Part shown: one piece after another, positions 1 to 9,153 of the stretch
How the letters are laid out: every line of letters begins with the position of its first letter
How positions within the stretch are numbered: position 1 is the first letter of the stretch
Assembly: GCF_001545035.1 (NCBI RefSeq)
Contig: NZ_FCOJ02000001.1
Coordinates: 62,001 to 126,000 of the forward strand
DNA length: 64,000 nt
Source: Caballeronia glebae
Lineage (GTDB): Bacteria > Pseudomonadota > Gammaproteobacteria > Burkholderiales > Burkholderiaceae
Direction of reading: 5' to 3'
Translations under genes and position numbers: made by a program
Notes under the pieces: generated by a model
Told to the model about the DNA's origin: nothing
The model's database searches: none
What the model saw: only the letters and a program-made list of their open reading frames with translations

Positions 1-342
1 CGCGGGAATTATGGCTGAGGTAGGGAAAGTTCGTCCCAAATCCCTTCCTTCGAAGTGCCGCCGTGCCTTCTTTCCGTTGTGCGGCGGGCGTTCGCGCGCT
101 TACGGTGCATTCGCGCGCAACGTTGCCGGGCGCTTCGAGCGCATGGCTGAACGGGCAGGTGTTTTTCGTATGCATTTTTTACGCCTGCCAGGGGCGCGCA
201 TGGGACGGCTTTGAGAACTGTCCCATGTGCAACGAATGCGTTCGCTGCTGAAATCATGGGCATTGATTCACGCGCGGCCTTGTCTCCTTCGACCGCTTCG
301 ACTCACGGCGCTTCAACGCGCCAGCCAACGTCCTTTCACGCC
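1..342. other. No gene recognised at left edge
   Basis: This stretch is open on both strands in short frames only. None has a convincing ribosome-binding site, domain or exported leader. It may hold the promoter of the small plus-strand gene that follows, or the 5' region of a gene outside the window. I see no hairpin or repeat worth naming. Confidence 0.5.
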
Positions 343-618
343 ATGCAACGTTCGAATATTTTTTCGAGTGCCTTCGCGCTCGCCTTTTGTTCTATTCCGC
401 TCTTTTTTGCGCCGACGGCGAATTGCCGCGCGGCGACGCAGTTGCCTGACGCGCATATCCTCGCGGACGCGCCGTTTCAGTTTCATGCGGATCAACGCAT
501 TTTCTCGCCGATGCGCGTCGATTTGCTGGATCCGAGAATTTTCTCGCCGGACGGTTTAATCGCACCCGAACGATTGCATCCGTCGGGCGATCAATTCGCA
601 CGGCGCGTTTCTACCTGA
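343..618 (+). CDS. Small exported hypothetical protein
   Basis: I do not recognise this 91-residue protein. It begins with a probable Sec signal (residues 1-30: MQRSN, a hydrophobic stretch, then a likely cleavage near ANCRA). The mature part is about 60 residues and contains the pentapeptide RIFSP twice (RIFSPMRVD and RIFSPDGLI), so it may be built on a short repeat. The ATG at 343 was chosen because it begins the signal peptide; no strong Shine-Dalgarno precedes it and the frame extends further upstream. It stands alone, facing the Ogt gene convergently. It could be spurious. Confidence 0.4.
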   Translation: MQRSNIFSSAFALAFCSIPLFFAPTANCRAATQLPDAHILADAPFQFHADQRIFSPMRVDLLDPRIFSPDGLIAPERLHPSGDQFARRVST

Positions 619-725
619 ATCGGTTGAACAGCGGATTTACTCGTCGCTGCCTGCGGAAGAGCACGCGCGGAACTGCTGAAGGCTGCGAATCTCGACGATG
701 GCGCGTAGCAGTCGCGCCCGATCAC

Positions 726-1241
726 TCAAAAGAGCGCGAGTTGCTCGCGCCCCGGTCCGCCTTCCAGCGTGAGCAAGTGACGCTTGCGCTCCACACCGCC
801 GGCATACCCGGTCAATTCTCCGTCGCCGCCGATCACGCGATGGCACGGCACGATGATCGCAACGGGATTGCGTCCGTTCGCGCCGCCGACGGCCCGCGCC
901 GCGCGCGCGGGCAAGCCGAGCCGGCGCGCGAGATCGCCGTAGGTCCAGGCGTCGCCGAACGGGATCTGGCGAAGCGTGTCCCAGACTTGTCGCTGAAACG
1001 CCGTTCCGTGACATTGCAGCGCAAGCGAGAATTCGCGTCGCGCGCCAGCGAAGTATTCGCCGACCTGCTCGCGTGCCTCGGCGATCACACGCGATCGAGG
1101 CGCTGTTTCGGAGAGTGTCGGCGGCGAAAGACCGTCGGGAAAATGCTTCTGTCCGACGAAAAAGAGCCCCGTCAAGCAGTCGTTTTCGGCGCGATACAGG
1201 ATGTGCCCGAGCGGGCTCGGGCCGACATGACATTCGATCAC
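726..1241 (-). CDS. ogt: Methylated-DNA--protein-cysteine methyltransferase
   Basis: A suicide DNA-repair protein that transfers the alkyl group from O6-alkylguanine (or O4-alkylthymine) to its own cysteine. The 171-residue length fits the Ogt/MGMT family. The active-site motif PCHRV is present with Cys133, preceded by the recognition-helix region (GTAFQRQVWDTLRQIPFG, about residues 82-98) and the ARAVGGANGRNP stretch. There is no Ada N-terminal zinc domain, so this is the constitutive Ogt type rather than Ada. It is last in a minus-strand set after the nuclease gene and an 86-residue protein, 38 bases downstream of the latter, so probably co-transcribed. Confidence 0.93.
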   Translation of the reverse strand: MIECHVGPSPLGHILYRAENDCLTGLFFVGQKHFPDGLSPPTLSETAPRSRVIAEAREQVGEYFAGARREFSLALQCHGTAFQRQVWDTLRQIPFGDAWTYGDLARRLGLPARAARAVGGANGRNPVAIIVPCHRVIGGDGELTGYAGGVERKRHLLTLEGGPGREQLALF

Positions 1242-1279
1242 TTCGATTCTCCGCGCGGCTGTCTTTCGCTAACGCCGCT

Positions 1280-1540
1280 TCAGATGAACGGATTGTCGGC
1301 GGTGCCGGACGGCGCGCCTGGTTCGTCGGGCAGCTTCGCCGGCAGCGACGCATCGCTCTGCAAGGCCTCGACGATCGCACCGATCGCCTTCTGAAGCGCC
1401 AGCGCATTCGCGAGCCCGGCCTTGTCGCGCGCGATCGTCAAATCGCCGCTGATCGTGAGACGCTTCACGCCGTTCTCGATGTTGATCGCGTCGCCCGCGA
1501 TATTCAACACATCGGTATCGTTCGCAAATGGTTTAAACAC
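1280..1540 (-). CDS. Conserved-looking small hypothetical protein
   Basis: An 86-residue protein with no recognised domain. It has no signal peptide or membrane segment. The N-terminal half reads like a short beta-rich segment (DVLNIAGDAINIENG, VKRLTISGDLTIARDK), followed by a helix (LANALALQKAIGAIVEALQSD) and a proline-rich disordered tail. Its start codon at 1540 overlaps the end of the nuclease gene by 8 bases, which suggests translational coupling, and ogt follows. The beta segment resembles descriptions of small phage or tail-adjacent proteins only loosely, so I assign no function. Confidence 0.7.
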   Translation of the reverse strand: MFKPFANDTDVLNIAGDAINIENGVKRLTISGDLTIARDKAGLANALALQKAIGAIVEALQSDASLPAKLPDEPGAPSGTADNPFI

Positions 1541-2291
1541 CGCTCAATCCTCCAATTCGCTTGTCCTTCAGTCCGTCCGGGATGCCGGGAAACGCGAGTC
1601 CGCTCATCGCTTCCAGCTCGTGCACGGTTTTCATCGTGTAGGTGTTCGTCGGCGTATTCTCGACCACGACCGCGAACGCGATCTGACGCTGAGGCAAATA
1701 GACCACTTTATACAGTTGCGTCGGCACGAACACGCGCGACTCGCCGATCGTCTGCAACTGGCGTCCCGAGAAAAGCGGCCCGGTGACGACATACGCTTCG
1801 CCCGAATCTTCCGTGAGCCTGCGCACCGCTTGCTCGATTCGCGACCAGATGCGCCGGTTGTTCGACGGATCTTGCGGAACGATGTTCGCGAGCGAAAACG
1901 ATTCGGCCATGCCTTTCTTGCTCGCGCGATCGCCCGCGGGACTCATGTGGCCGCGGTCGTAACCGCTCTTCTTGTAATCGGAAAGTTGCGCGCTCTCATC
2001 GGACGGCAGGCGCTTGTCGACGAAGAAGCGATTGGTGCGCGTATTGTTCTTCGCCTGATCGACACTGCTCGCTGTCAGATGCTCCGCCGACCAGAGCGGC
2101 CCTTTCGTGATGCCGGAGTGAAGCAGCGCGAAGTCCGTGTAGCAGACTTCCTGCGTCGACGCGCGCATTTTCGAATTGACGACGACCGGCGCCTGGCCGT
2201 TCGGACTGAACTGCGGACAGTCGCTCGCGGATGCGCCGACGCACACGAAAGCGAGAAGCGCGGCGGCGAACGTCTTGATGCGGAATTGCAT
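1533..2291 (-). CDS. Exported DNA/RNA non-specific endonuclease (NUC1 family)
   Basis: A 252-residue non-specific nuclease of the Serratia nuclease/NUC1 beta-beta-alpha-metal family. The family cleaves DNA and RNA with a histidine general base and one divalent metal. The signature DRGHMSPAGDR is intact with catalytic His115; the metal-binding Asn is expected in the following helix region (SLANIVPQDPSNN). An N-terminal signal (MQFRIKTFAAALLAFVCVGASA) predicts export to the periplasm or outside. It is divergent from the plus-strand hydrolase at 2422 and heads a minus-strand set ending with ogt. Periplasmic nuclease together with a cytosolic DNA-repair protein is an unusual pairing that may be only positional. 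Confidence 0.92.
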   Translation of the reverse strand: MQFRIKTFAAALLAFVCVGASASDCPQFSPNGQAPVVVNSKMRASTQEVCYTDFALLHSGITKGPLWSAEHLTASSVDQAKNNTRTNRFFVDKRLPSDESAQLSDYKKSGYDRGHMSPAGDRASKKGMAESFSLANIVPQDPSNNRRIWSRIEQAVRRLTEDSGEAYVVTGPLFSGRQLQTIGESRVFVPTQLYKVVYLPQRQIAFAVVVENTPTNTYTMKTVHELEAMSGLAFPGIPDGLKDKRIGGLSGV

Positions 2292-2421
2292 GCTTGGGAT
2301 GGTCCTGACGACGATCGGGGTCGCAAAGTATAAGCGCTGGCGACAGCGCGCGGGGCGGGCGGGCGCGTGTGAAATTCAGGCGCGCTAGAATGCGTCGGCC
2401 GACGTCATCTCCGAATAGAAA

Positions 2422-3498
2422 ATGAATCCAGCGCGCAGCAAGCCGTCCGTCTTTCGATCCCTGATGTTGTGCCTCGCGATGTTCGTCGCGATGTTCGTCA
2501 CGCCTCACGCGCACGCCGAGGAAGCCACGCAGCCGGCCAGCAACGACGGCCCCGCTTACGGCCCCGAGCTGCAAGGCTTTGACTATCCGTATCCGGTCGC
2601 GCGCTTCTCGCTCACGTCGCAGCGCCAGCTCGTGCGCATGGCGTATATGGACGTGCATCCGCCGCATCCGAACGGCCGCACCGCGATACTTCTGCACGGC
2701 AAGAATTTCTGTTCGGCGACGTGGAAGCAGACCATCCAGACCTTGACCGATGCGGGCTATCGCGTGATCGCACCGGATCAGATCGGCTTTTGCAAGTCGA
2801 CCAAGCCCGAGCGATATCAATACAGTTTTCAGCAGCTTGCCCGCAACACGCACGCACTGCTCGCGGCGCTCGGCGTGTCGAAGGCGACGCTCATCGCGCA
2901 TTCGACGGGCGGCATGCTCGCGGTGCGCTACGCGCTCATGTATCCGCGCGAGACGGAACAGCTCGTGCTCGTCAATCCGATCGGGCTCGAAGACTGGAAG
3001 GCGAAAGGCGTGCCGTCGATTTCCATCGACGACTGGTATGCGCGCGAGTTGAAGACGAGCGCCGACGGCATTCGCCGCTACGAGACGAGCACATACTACG
3101 CGGGCCATTGGCGCGACGATTACGAACCGTGGGTGCAGATGCTCGCGGGCATGTATCGCGGACCGGGTAAAGACATCGTCGCGTGGAACTCGGCGCTGCT
3201 CTACGACATGATCTACACGCAGCCGGTCGTCTACGAATTCGATCAGTTGAAGACGCCGACGCTCTTGCTCATCGGCGATAAGGACACGACTGCGATTGGG
3301 AAGGAATTCGCGCCGCCGGAGATTCGCCCGACGCTCGGCCGCTATCCGGATCTCGCGAAGCTGGCGAAGGAGCGCATCGAGGGTGCGAAGCTCGTGGAGT
3401 TTCCGGAATTGGGCCACGCGCCGCAGATGCAGGACCCGGCTGCGTTCCACAGGGCGCTGCTCGATGGCCTCGCCGCGTTGAAGCCGAACGCGCCGTGA
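2422..3498 (+). CDS. Exported alpha/beta-fold hydrolase
   Basis: A 358-residue alpha/beta hydrolase with a Sec signal (residues 1-33, ending near HAHAEE). The nucleophile elbow reads AHSTGG, so the first Gly of GxSxG is Ala. The oxyanion region is LLHGKNFCSATW. The acid is probably Asp in LLIGDKDTTAIG, and the base is His in ELGHAPQMQDP near the C terminus. These features are typical of esterase/epoxide-hydrolase-like proteins in the Abhydrolase_1 family; the substrate cannot be told. The ATG follows an AT-containing spacer about 130 bases from the divergent nuclease gene. It ends 1 base before the convergent MATE gene. Confidence 0.88.
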   Translation: MNPARSKPSVFRSLMLCLAMFVAMFVTPHAHAEEATQPASNDGPAYGPELQGFDYPYPVARFSLTSQRQLVRMAYMDVHPPHPNGRTAILLHGKNFCSATWKQTIQTLTDAGYRVIAPDQIGFCKSTKPERYQYSFQQLARNTHALLAALGVSKATLIAHSTGGMLAVRYALMYPRETEQLVLVNPIGLEDWKAKGVPSISIDDWYARELKTSADGIRRYETSTYYAGHWRDDYEPWVQMLAGMYRGPGKDIVAWNSALLYDMIYTQPVVYEFDQLKTPTLLLIGDKDTTAIGKEFAPPEIRPTLGRYPDLAKLAKERIEGAKLVEFPELGHAPQMQDPAAFHRALLDGLAALKPNAP

Positions 3499-3499
3499 C

Positions 3500-4951
3500 T
3501 CAGCTTCGCGGGACCGCGCACGACGCGCGCTCGATGGCCGGCACCTGAACTGCCAATGTGATCCCGCGCGCGACCATGAAAATGGTGAGCGCGAGCCACA
3601 GCCCGTGATTGCCGAGCGATCCCGCGAGCGCCCACGCGGCGAGCAGGAAGACGGCGAGCGAAACGGCCATCGCTTTCATCAGCTCGTGCGTTCGCGTCGC
3701 GCCGATGAACACGCCGTCGAGCTGAAACCCCGCGACGGACGCGAGCGGCAGAATCGACGCCCACGGCAGATAGCGCACCGCCGCCGCCTTCACGACAGCC
3801 TGATCCGTGAGCTTGCCGATAATCCATTCGCCGCTGAACCAGAAGACGATGGAGAAACCCGCTGCGCCGATCGCCGACCAGAACATCGTCACTTTCACGG
3901 CTTGACGGAACGCGTGCCGGTCGCGCGCGCCCGCCGCCGCGCCGACGAGCGCTTCGGCCGCGTGCGCGAAGCCGTCGAGGCCGAAGGACATGAAGGTCTG
4001 GAGGTTCAGCAGGACGGCGTTGGCGGCGAGGACCGCATCGCCCTGACGCGCGCCGAGATGCGCGAACCAGCCATACGAGCCGAGCAGACAGATCGTGCGG
4101 ACGAAGATGTCGCGGTTGATCGCGACGAGTCGCCTGAGCGCGTGCGCATCGAAGATTGAACGCGGCGCGAGCGGCGCGAGGCCGCGCGGACGCAGACGCC
4201 AAAGGATCGCGAGGCCGAGCGCGAAGCCGCAGAAATCCGCGAACGCGGTTGCCGCGCCGATACCCGCGACGCCCCAGTCGAAGCGATACACGAACAGCAG
4301 CACCGCGACGATGTTCACCAGATTGATGAAAATCTGCGTGACGAGCGCGAGCCGCACGCGCTGGCAGCCGAGAAGATAGCCGAGCACGACGTAATTGCCG
4401 AGCGCGAATGGCGCGGCCCAGATGCGCGCGTGGCAATACGCGCTCGCGGTGTCCTGCACGGCGGCGCTGCCGCCCAGCGCGACGAGCGCGTAGCGAACGA
4501 TCGGCACTTGCAGCGCCAGCACCGTCGCGCCGATCGCGAGCCCGAGCAGCAGCGCGCGCAGAACGCTGGCGCGCAAGGCGTCGTCGTCGCGTGCGCCGAA
4601 CGCCTGCGCGACGAGTCCCGTCGTGCCCATGCGCAGAAAGCCGAAGCCCCAGAACACGAAGCTGAACACGAGCCCTCCGAGCGCGACGCCGCCGAGATAC
4701 TGCGGCCCGTCCAGATGCCCGGCGACGGCCGTGTCGACGGCGCCGAGAATCGGCTGCGTGAGGTTCGCGAGGACGATGGGAAACGCGAGCGTCAGCACGC
4801 GCCTGTGCCAGCGGACGGGCAGCGCGGTGTCATCGGTCGAATCGTTTTGGGGGGACGTCTGCAAGATGTTCGGCCTGGTATTTCGTGCAAGGGCGTCATT
4901 GTCCGGAGCGGCGGCCAACCACGCAACCTCACGCGAATGTCGATAATGCAC
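3500..4951 (-). CDS. MATE family efflux transporter (DinF-like)
   Basis: A polytopic inner-membrane exporter, up to 483 residues, of the multidrug and toxic compound extrusion family, which uses a Na+ or H+ gradient. About twelve hydrophobic segments are visible. The family hallmark near the N terminus is [21 protein letters not shown], with the acidic residue in helix 1 of the DinF subgroup ([11 protein letters not shown]). The long frame starts at 4951, but this would leave only 3 bases to the divergent YnfA gene. The first 50 residues are hydrophilic and unlike the family, so an internal start (for example the TTG at 4864, or a GTG nearer WHRRVL) is likely. Confidence 0.9.
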   Translation of the reverse strand: MHYRHSREVAWLAAAPDNDALARNTRPNILQTSPQNDSTDDTALPVRWHRRVLTLAFPIVLANLTQPILGAVDTAVAGHLDGPQYLGGVALGGLVFSFVFWGFGFLRMGTTGLVAQAFGARDDDALRASVLRALLLGLAIGATVLALQVPIVRYALVALGGSAAVQDTASAYCHARIWAAPFALGNYVVLGYLLGCQRVRLALVTQIFINLVNIVAVLLFVYRFDWGVAGIGAATAFADFCGFALGLAILWRLRPRGLAPLAPRSIFDAHALRRLVAINRDIFVRTICLLGSYGWFAHLGARQGDAVLAANAVLLNLQTFMSFGLDGFAHAAEALVGAAAGARDRHAFRQAVKVTMFWSAIGAAGFSIVFWFSGEWIIGKLTDQAVVKAAAVRYLPWASILPLASVAGFQLDGVFIGATRTHELMKAMAVSLAVFLLAAWALAGSLGNHGLWLALTIFMVARGITLAVQVPAIERASCAVPRS

Positions 4952-4954
4952 GTC

Positions 4955-5275
4955 ATGAAAACATTCGCGCTCTACGTCGTCACGGCCATCGCCGAGATCG
5001 CCGGCTGCTATTTTCCTTATCGATGGCTCAAGGAGGGCGGCTCGCCGTGGCTCGTCGTGCCCGGCGCGCTATCGCTCGCGCTGTTCGCGTGGCTGCTCAC
5101 GCTGCACGCGGCGGCGGCGGGGCGCGTGTACGCGGCGTATGGCGGCGTGTATATCGGCGTGGCGATCGCGTGGCTATGGGCCGTCGAGCGCATCCGGCCG
5201 ACGGCGTGGGATGTCGCGGGCGCGGCGATCGCGCTCATCGGCATGGGCGTGATCGCGTTTCAGCCGCGCGTCTAG
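4955..5275 (+). CDS. YnfA/UPF0060 family small membrane protein
   Basis: A 106-residue protein with four transmembrane segments that closely resembles E. coli YnfA, including the conserved stretches [30 protein letters not shown] and [12 protein letters not shown]. The family is small-multidrug-resistance-like in size and topology and has been linked to drug efflux in enterobacteria. Three in-frame ATGs lie at 4937, 4946 and 4955; the last gives the family length and starts at MKTFALYVV. It is divergent from the MATE exporter, so two exporter-like genes share one short promoter region. Confidence 0.88.
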   Translation: MKTFALYVVTAIAEIAGCYFPYRWLKEGGSPWLVVPGALSLALFAWLLTLHAAAAGRVYAAYGGVYIGVAIAWLWAVERIRPTAWDVAGAAIALIGMGVIAFQPRV

Positions 5276-5281
5276 AACCGC

Positions 5282-6304
5282 TCACGCTTCCAGCGCCAGC
5301 AGCGCGAACGTCGCGAGCCAGTGCTCGCCCATGTAATCGCCCGCGACATGCGCGATGCCCGACGCCAGATGCTCGTGCGCGGCCGCTTCGAGCACGGCGA
5401 TACGCGCGTCGCCCGCCGGCAGCGCCCGCGCGATTTGACGCTGGCACCACGCGCGCGAGAGATTCAGACCGTCGAGGTGCGCGAGCTTGCCGTCGCTGCG
5501 ATCGGTGACGGTGGCGGGCGTGAAGAGCGTCGCGGGTTCGCGCGCGGCGATGCGCGGCAGAAACCGGTCGAACCAGCCGACGAAGCGCTCGGCCGGCAGC
5601 ACATGGCGCATCAGCACGGCTTCCATCAGCGATGGCGAGAGGAACTCGTCGCCCGCCGGTTCCCACGCCTGACAGCCTTCGTCCTGCGCGAACCAGCGCA
5701 AGGCGGTCTCGCTCAGCAGGCGCTCGAAATCCGCGTTTTGCGCGACGCGCGCGTAACCCGTCGCCAACGTCAGCGCGAACGCCATGTTGAAGTGCGTGCC
5801 GACGCGAAGCGGATACGTCGACTTCGGCAGGAATTCCTCGAAGCGCGCGACGAATGCGTCCGCGAGCGGCTGGAGCGTGCGGGCCCAGCGCGCGCCGTCA
5901 TCGGAACGCATCGAGCGGAGCTGACCCGCGAGCGCGAGCAGCCACGCCCAGCCATAAGGCCGCTCGAAGCCGCGCGCGGCCGGACGCTGCAAATAAGCGA
6001 CTTCGGCGGCGACATTGGCATCGGTGAAATGCTCGTCGATCACCGCGCGGATACGCGGCGCGTCCGGCAAATCGGGAAAGCGGTCGACAAGGCGCGCAAT
6101 CAGCCAGTAACCGTGCACGCACGAATGCCAGTCGAAGCTGCCGTAGAAGATCGGATGCAGCGCGCGCGGGCTTTGCACATCGGCTTCGCTCGCCATCACG
6201 TGATCGAGCTTATTGGGATATTCGCGCGTCAGATGGCCGAGCGCGACTTGCGCGAATTTCGACGCGAGCGCGGCGTCGAGGGTGATTGGTTGATGCTGGC
6301 TCAT
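5282..6304 (-). CDS. DUF2891 family protein
   Basis: A 340-residue soluble protein matching my memory of the DUF2891 family: HPIFYGSFDWHSCVHGYW near residue 50 and AFALTLATGYAR in the middle. The sequence has the alternating helices and conserved aromatic/His positions of an alpha-alpha barrel, which suggests a glycan-processing fold, but no catalytic function is established. There is no signal peptide. The ATG at 6304 gives the conserved N terminus (MSQHQPITLDAALASKFAQ). It is convergent with the YnfA gene, 6 bases apart. Confidence 0.85.
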   Translation of the reverse strand: MSQHQPITLDAALASKFAQVALGHLTREYPNKLDHVMASEADVQSPRALHPIFYGSFDWHSCVHGYWLIARLVDRFPDLPDAPRIRAVIDEHFTDANVAAEVAYLQRPAARGFERPYGWAWLLALAGQLRSMRSDDGARWARTLQPLADAFVARFEEFLPKSTYPLRVGTHFNMAFALTLATGYARVAQNADFERLLSETALRWFAQDEGCQAWEPAGDEFLSPSLMEAVLMRHVLPAERFVGWFDRFLPRIAAREPATLFTPATVTDRSDGKLAHLDGLNLSRAWCQRQIARALPAGDARIAVLEAAAHEHLASGIAHVAGDYMGEHWLATFALLALEA

Positions 6305-6686
6305 GGAGTCCTCGTCGATGCGAATCGTGATCCCGAGACTTTATCGATAAATAGTCGGCAAAATCTTTGATCGGGGTAATTACCTAGTCTGAACGGACGA
6401 GGTATGGAGCATTCAGGTCGAAGCGTTGCATACAAGCGTTCGCGAGCGCGGCGAATGCTTTTGGCGCAAGCCTGAGCGGGCGCGGGACCACCGCTGCGTA
6501 AATGCCATTACCGCGCCCTTGGCCGAATTTATCTATCGCCTCCGGCCGTGTTTCGCGCGCCACGATCGAGCGCTGCGCGCCAAAGCGCGTATAAACTTGC
6601 GCCCGAACGCCGCCAAGACCGCCCCGGTCGGGGTCGAAAGCCCCGCCATATGTCATCCAGACAGTGACCAAGAGATCAGAAACAAT
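6305..6686. other. Intergenic region, 382 bases
   Basis: This lies between the divergent DUF2891 and kgtP-like genes. It is AT-richer at 6335-6390 (TTTATCGATAAATAG and a nearby GGGGTAATTACC), where promoters for both genes are likely. I see no RNA gene, repeat or further coding region. The kgtP frame stays open upstream to 6426, but that part has no family similarity. Confidence 0.5.
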
Positions 6687-7982
6687 ATGACCGAATTTCC
6701 CGCTTATACCCCAGAGGACACCCGGCGCCGCGTTTTTGCCATCGTCGGCGCCTCGTCGGGCAACCTCGTCGAGTGGTTCGACTTTTATATCTACTCGTTC
6801 CTCGCGCTGTACTTCTCGGCGGCGTTCTTTCCGGGCGGCAATCCCACGGTTCAGTTGCTCAACACCGCGGGCGTGTTCGCGGCAGGCTTCCTGATGCGCC
6901 CGATCGGCGGCTGGCTCTTCGGCCGCATCGCGGACAAGCACGGCCGCCGCAACGCAATGATGATCTCCGTCCTGATGATGTGCGGCGGTTCGCTCGTCAT
7001 CACCTTCTTGCCGACTTACGCGTCGATCGGCGCGTGGGCGCCGTTCCTGCTCCTCATCGCGCGCCTGTTCCAGGGCTTGTCGGTCGGCGGCGAATACGGC
7101 ACCAGCGCGACCTACATGAGTGAAGTGGCGCTGCGCGGCCGGCGCGGTTTCTTCGCGTCGTTCCAGTACGTGACGCTGATCGGCGGCCAGCTTGCCGCGC
7201 TGCTCGTGCTCGTGATCCTGCAAATGTTCCTGTCGACCGAAGAGCTGAAGGCCTGGGGCTGGCGCGTGCCGTTTTTCATCGGCGCGTGCGCGGCGCTGGT
7301 CTCGCTCTACCTGCGCCGTTCGCTCGACGAAACCTCGACCGCCGAAACGCGCCATCGCAAGGAAGCGGGCACGCTCGCCGGCCTGATGCAGCACAAGGCC
7401 GCGTTCATGACGGTCGTCGGCTTCACGGCGGGCGGCTCGCTCATCTTCTACACGTTCACGACCTACATGCAGAAGTATCTGGTCAACACGGCCGGCATGC
7501 ACGCGAAGACCGCCAGCAACGTGATGACCGCCGCGCTCTTCATCTACATGTTGCTGCAGCCGGCGTTCGGCGCGCTGTCGGACCGGATCGGCCGCCGCGC
7601 GTCGATGCTGTGGTTCGGCGCGCTCGCGACCATCGGCACGGTGCCGCTGCTGCACGCGCTCTCCACGGTGACGAGCCCGGTCATGGCGTTTGTGCTGGTG
7701 GTGATCGCGCTCGCGATCGTGAGCTTCTATACGTCGATCAGCGGTTTGATCAAGGCGGAAATGTTCCCGCCGGAAGTGCGCGCGCTGGGCGTCGGCCTGT
7801 CGTATGCGGTCGCCAACGCGGTGTTCGGCGGCTCGGCGGAGTACGTGGCGCTGAAGCTGAAATCGATCGGCAGCGAATCGACTTTCTTCTGGTACGTAAC
7901 GGTGATGTGCGCCATTTCGCTCGTCGTTTCGTGGCGCATGCTCGATCCGAGCAAGGAAGGCTATTTGCGTAACGAGCCGTAA
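6687..7982 (+). CDS. kgtP: 2-oxoglutarate/H+ symporter, MHS family MFS
   Basis: A 431-residue inner-membrane permease of the metabolite:H+ symporter branch of the major facilitator superfamily. It resembles E. coli KgtP (432 residues) almost throughout: [21 protein letters not shown] at residues 11-31, [18 protein letters not shown] in the loop 2-3 motif, [20 protein letters not shown], and [15 protein letters not shown] near the end. Twelve membrane segments are visible. Proton-coupled uptake of 2-oxoglutarate is inferred from that resemblance. The start at 6687 was taken from the family N terminus; the upstream in-frame extension is not family-like. It is monocistronic, with a hairpin just after the stop. 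Confidence 0.93.
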   Translation: MTEFPAYTPEDTRRRVFAIVGASSGNLVEWFDFYIYSFLALYFSAAFFPGGNPTVQLLNTAGVFAAGFLMRPIGGWLFGRIADKHGRRNAMMISVLMMCGGSLVITFLPTYASIGAWAPFLLLIARLFQGLSVGGEYGTSATYMSEVALRGRRGFFASFQYVTLIGGQLAALLVLVILQMFLSTEELKAWGWRVPFFIGACAALVSLYLRRSLDETSTAETRHRKEAGTLAGLMQHKAAFMTVVGFTAGGSLIFYTFTTYMQKYLVNTAGMHAKTASNVMTAALFIYMLLQPAFGALSDRIGRRASMLWFGALATIGTVPLLHALSTVTSPVMAFVLVVIALAIVSFYTSISGLIKAEMFPPEVRALGVGLSYAVANAVFGGSAEYVALKLKSIGSESTFFWYVTVMCAISLVVSWRMLDPSKEGYLRNEP

Positions 7983-7997
7983 GCTCCCCGGCGGCGT

Positions 7998-8024
7998 GCG
8001 AGACGCGGCCATGCCGTGTCTCGC
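7998..8024 (+). terminator. Hairpin after kgtP-like gene
   Basis: GCGAGAC and GTCTCGC flank an inner GCGGC/GCCGT pairing with a three-base loop, giving a 12-pair stem with one G-U. It starts 15 bases after the stop codon. There is no U-run, so it may be a 3'-end stabiliser or processing signal rather than a full intrinsic terminator. Confidence 0.35.
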
Positions 8025-8235
8025 TGCACGCTTGGGCCATCGGCGCGGACTGTGTTGTCCGTCACGCTTGCCGATGAAGGTAGTATGGTGTTTTATGCCG
8101 TATATAGACGACGCACCGGCCACGGTGCACGATGGCAATCGGAAAACGCGGGAACCGGATACGCATGCGCGCCGCGCCGCCGCGCGCAAATCCGATGTGC
8201 ACCTTCGGGCGCGTCGGTCTGCCTGGAGCCTGTTC

Positions 8236-8907
8236 ATGGAAGATTTCGACGAAACGCTGTTCATAGTCTGGCGAGCCAACCTGAGCGTTCTGGTCGGCTC
8301 TCCCGGAGGCGCCCGGCGCCTCGCGCGCATGATGAACTTCTCGCCGACGTTCATGAAGCTGATCGTCGCCGGTCGACGCGATTTCAACGAGGAATTCGTG
8401 CGCGGCATCGAGCTTGTGACCGGCCTGCCGCCGCACTGGATGGACGAACGCCGCGAGCTGGAGGAGGTTCCGCCCGACGTGCTGCGCGCGATCGACGAAG
8501 AAACGCCGATGGCGGTGTTTCGCGGCACGGCGCATCCCGCGCCGAAGCGCTCCGTTCTACGCGGCCCGGAACCGCTGCTTTCCCAGACGGAAGCGACCCG
8601 CCGCGTCGCCGATCTCGCCCAGCAACAGGCCGAGGTGAACCGCCGCGATCTGGTTTTCCGCAAGAATCGCGAGTTGCTGTCACAGGATTTGCGCCGCCTG
8701 GAGCGCCAGCTCGGCCTGCTTCAGGTCGAATCGATGCAGCCGAAGGTCGATGAACTCATCACGTCGGATCGCATGAGCGAGGCGGCGAAGGCCGACCTGA
8801 CCGGGCGTCTCGAACAGATCGACAAACACGTGAAGCTGTTACATCAGCATGTCGACAAGCTCGTGGCGTTGCTCTCCAGCCCGGACGAACCCGAGGCGGG
8901 CGAATAA
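8236..8907 (+). CDS. HTH-like and coiled-coil protein, function unknown
   Basis: A 223-residue soluble protein. Residues 10-65 look like a Cro/XRE-like helix-turn-helix unit (GARRLARMMNFSPTFMKLIV, then NEEFVRGIELVTGLPPHWMD). After a proline-rich linker (about 75-110), the C-terminal half (115-215) is a continuous charged helix with heptad character (RVADLAQQQAEVNRRDLVF, RRLERQLGLLQ, DKHVKLLHQHVDKLVALL), suggesting a coiled-coil oligomer. The ATG at 8236 follows a GGAG seven bases upstream; the frame is open further up but with no RBS. I read it as a possible DNA-binding regulator; no named family is recognised. Confidence 0.72.
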   Translation: MEDFDETLFIVWRANLSVLVGSPGGARRLARMMNFSPTFMKLIVAGRRDFNEEFVRGIELVTGLPPHWMDERRELEEVPPDVLRAIDEETPMAVFRGTAHPAPKRSVLRGPEPLLSQTEATRRVADLAQQQAEVNRRDLVFRKNRELLSQDLRRLERQLGLLQVESMQPKVDELITSDRMSEAAKADLTGRLEQIDKHVKLLHQHVDKLVALLSSPDEPEAGE

Positions 8908-8926
8908 AGGGCGAATCAAGGGCGCG

Positions 8927-9091
8927 TCACTGCTTCTTCTTGCCGTCCTTCGGGGGTTCCGGCTCCGGGTGCACGGCGATCGGGTCGCTTGCCGGGAACG
9001 TTTCTTCCAGCGCTTCGTCGAGCAGATCCTCTTCGTTCTCCGATTTCGACCGCTGCGGCTTCGAATGTTCATCTCGGCTGGCTTTCGTCAT
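8927..9091 (-). CDS. Small acidic protein with ETFPASDP motif
   Basis: A 54-residue, highly charged protein. Its core DEALEETFPASDPIAV is a motif I recognise from many short proteobacterial hypothetical proteins, which makes it probably real despite its size. It has a lysine-rich C terminus (PKDGKKKQ) and no membrane segment or signal peptide. It lies 62 bases upstream of the AraC gene's stop on the same strand but is downstream of it in transcription, so the two could be co-transcribed. No function is known to me. Confidence 0.7.
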   Translation of the reverse strand: MTKASRDEHSKPQRSKSENEEDLLDEALEETFPASDPIAVHPEPEPPKDGKKKQ

Positions 9092-9153
9092 GGCGCGCTC
9101 CACGATGCAAGTGATGGTCGATTCAATATAGCAGTCGCGCCGATCCCGCGCAG

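Noticed and set aside
8074..8235. Earlier starts (8074, 8095) for the HTH/coiled-coil protein
   Set aside because: They have no ribosome-binding site and the added sequence is not domain-like, whereas ATG 8236 has a well-placed GGAG.
6384..8663. Long minus-strand open frame opposite the kgtP-like gene
   Set aside because: Composition is Arg/His/Gln-rich with no domain, and it is antisense to a convincing permease and the HTH protein.
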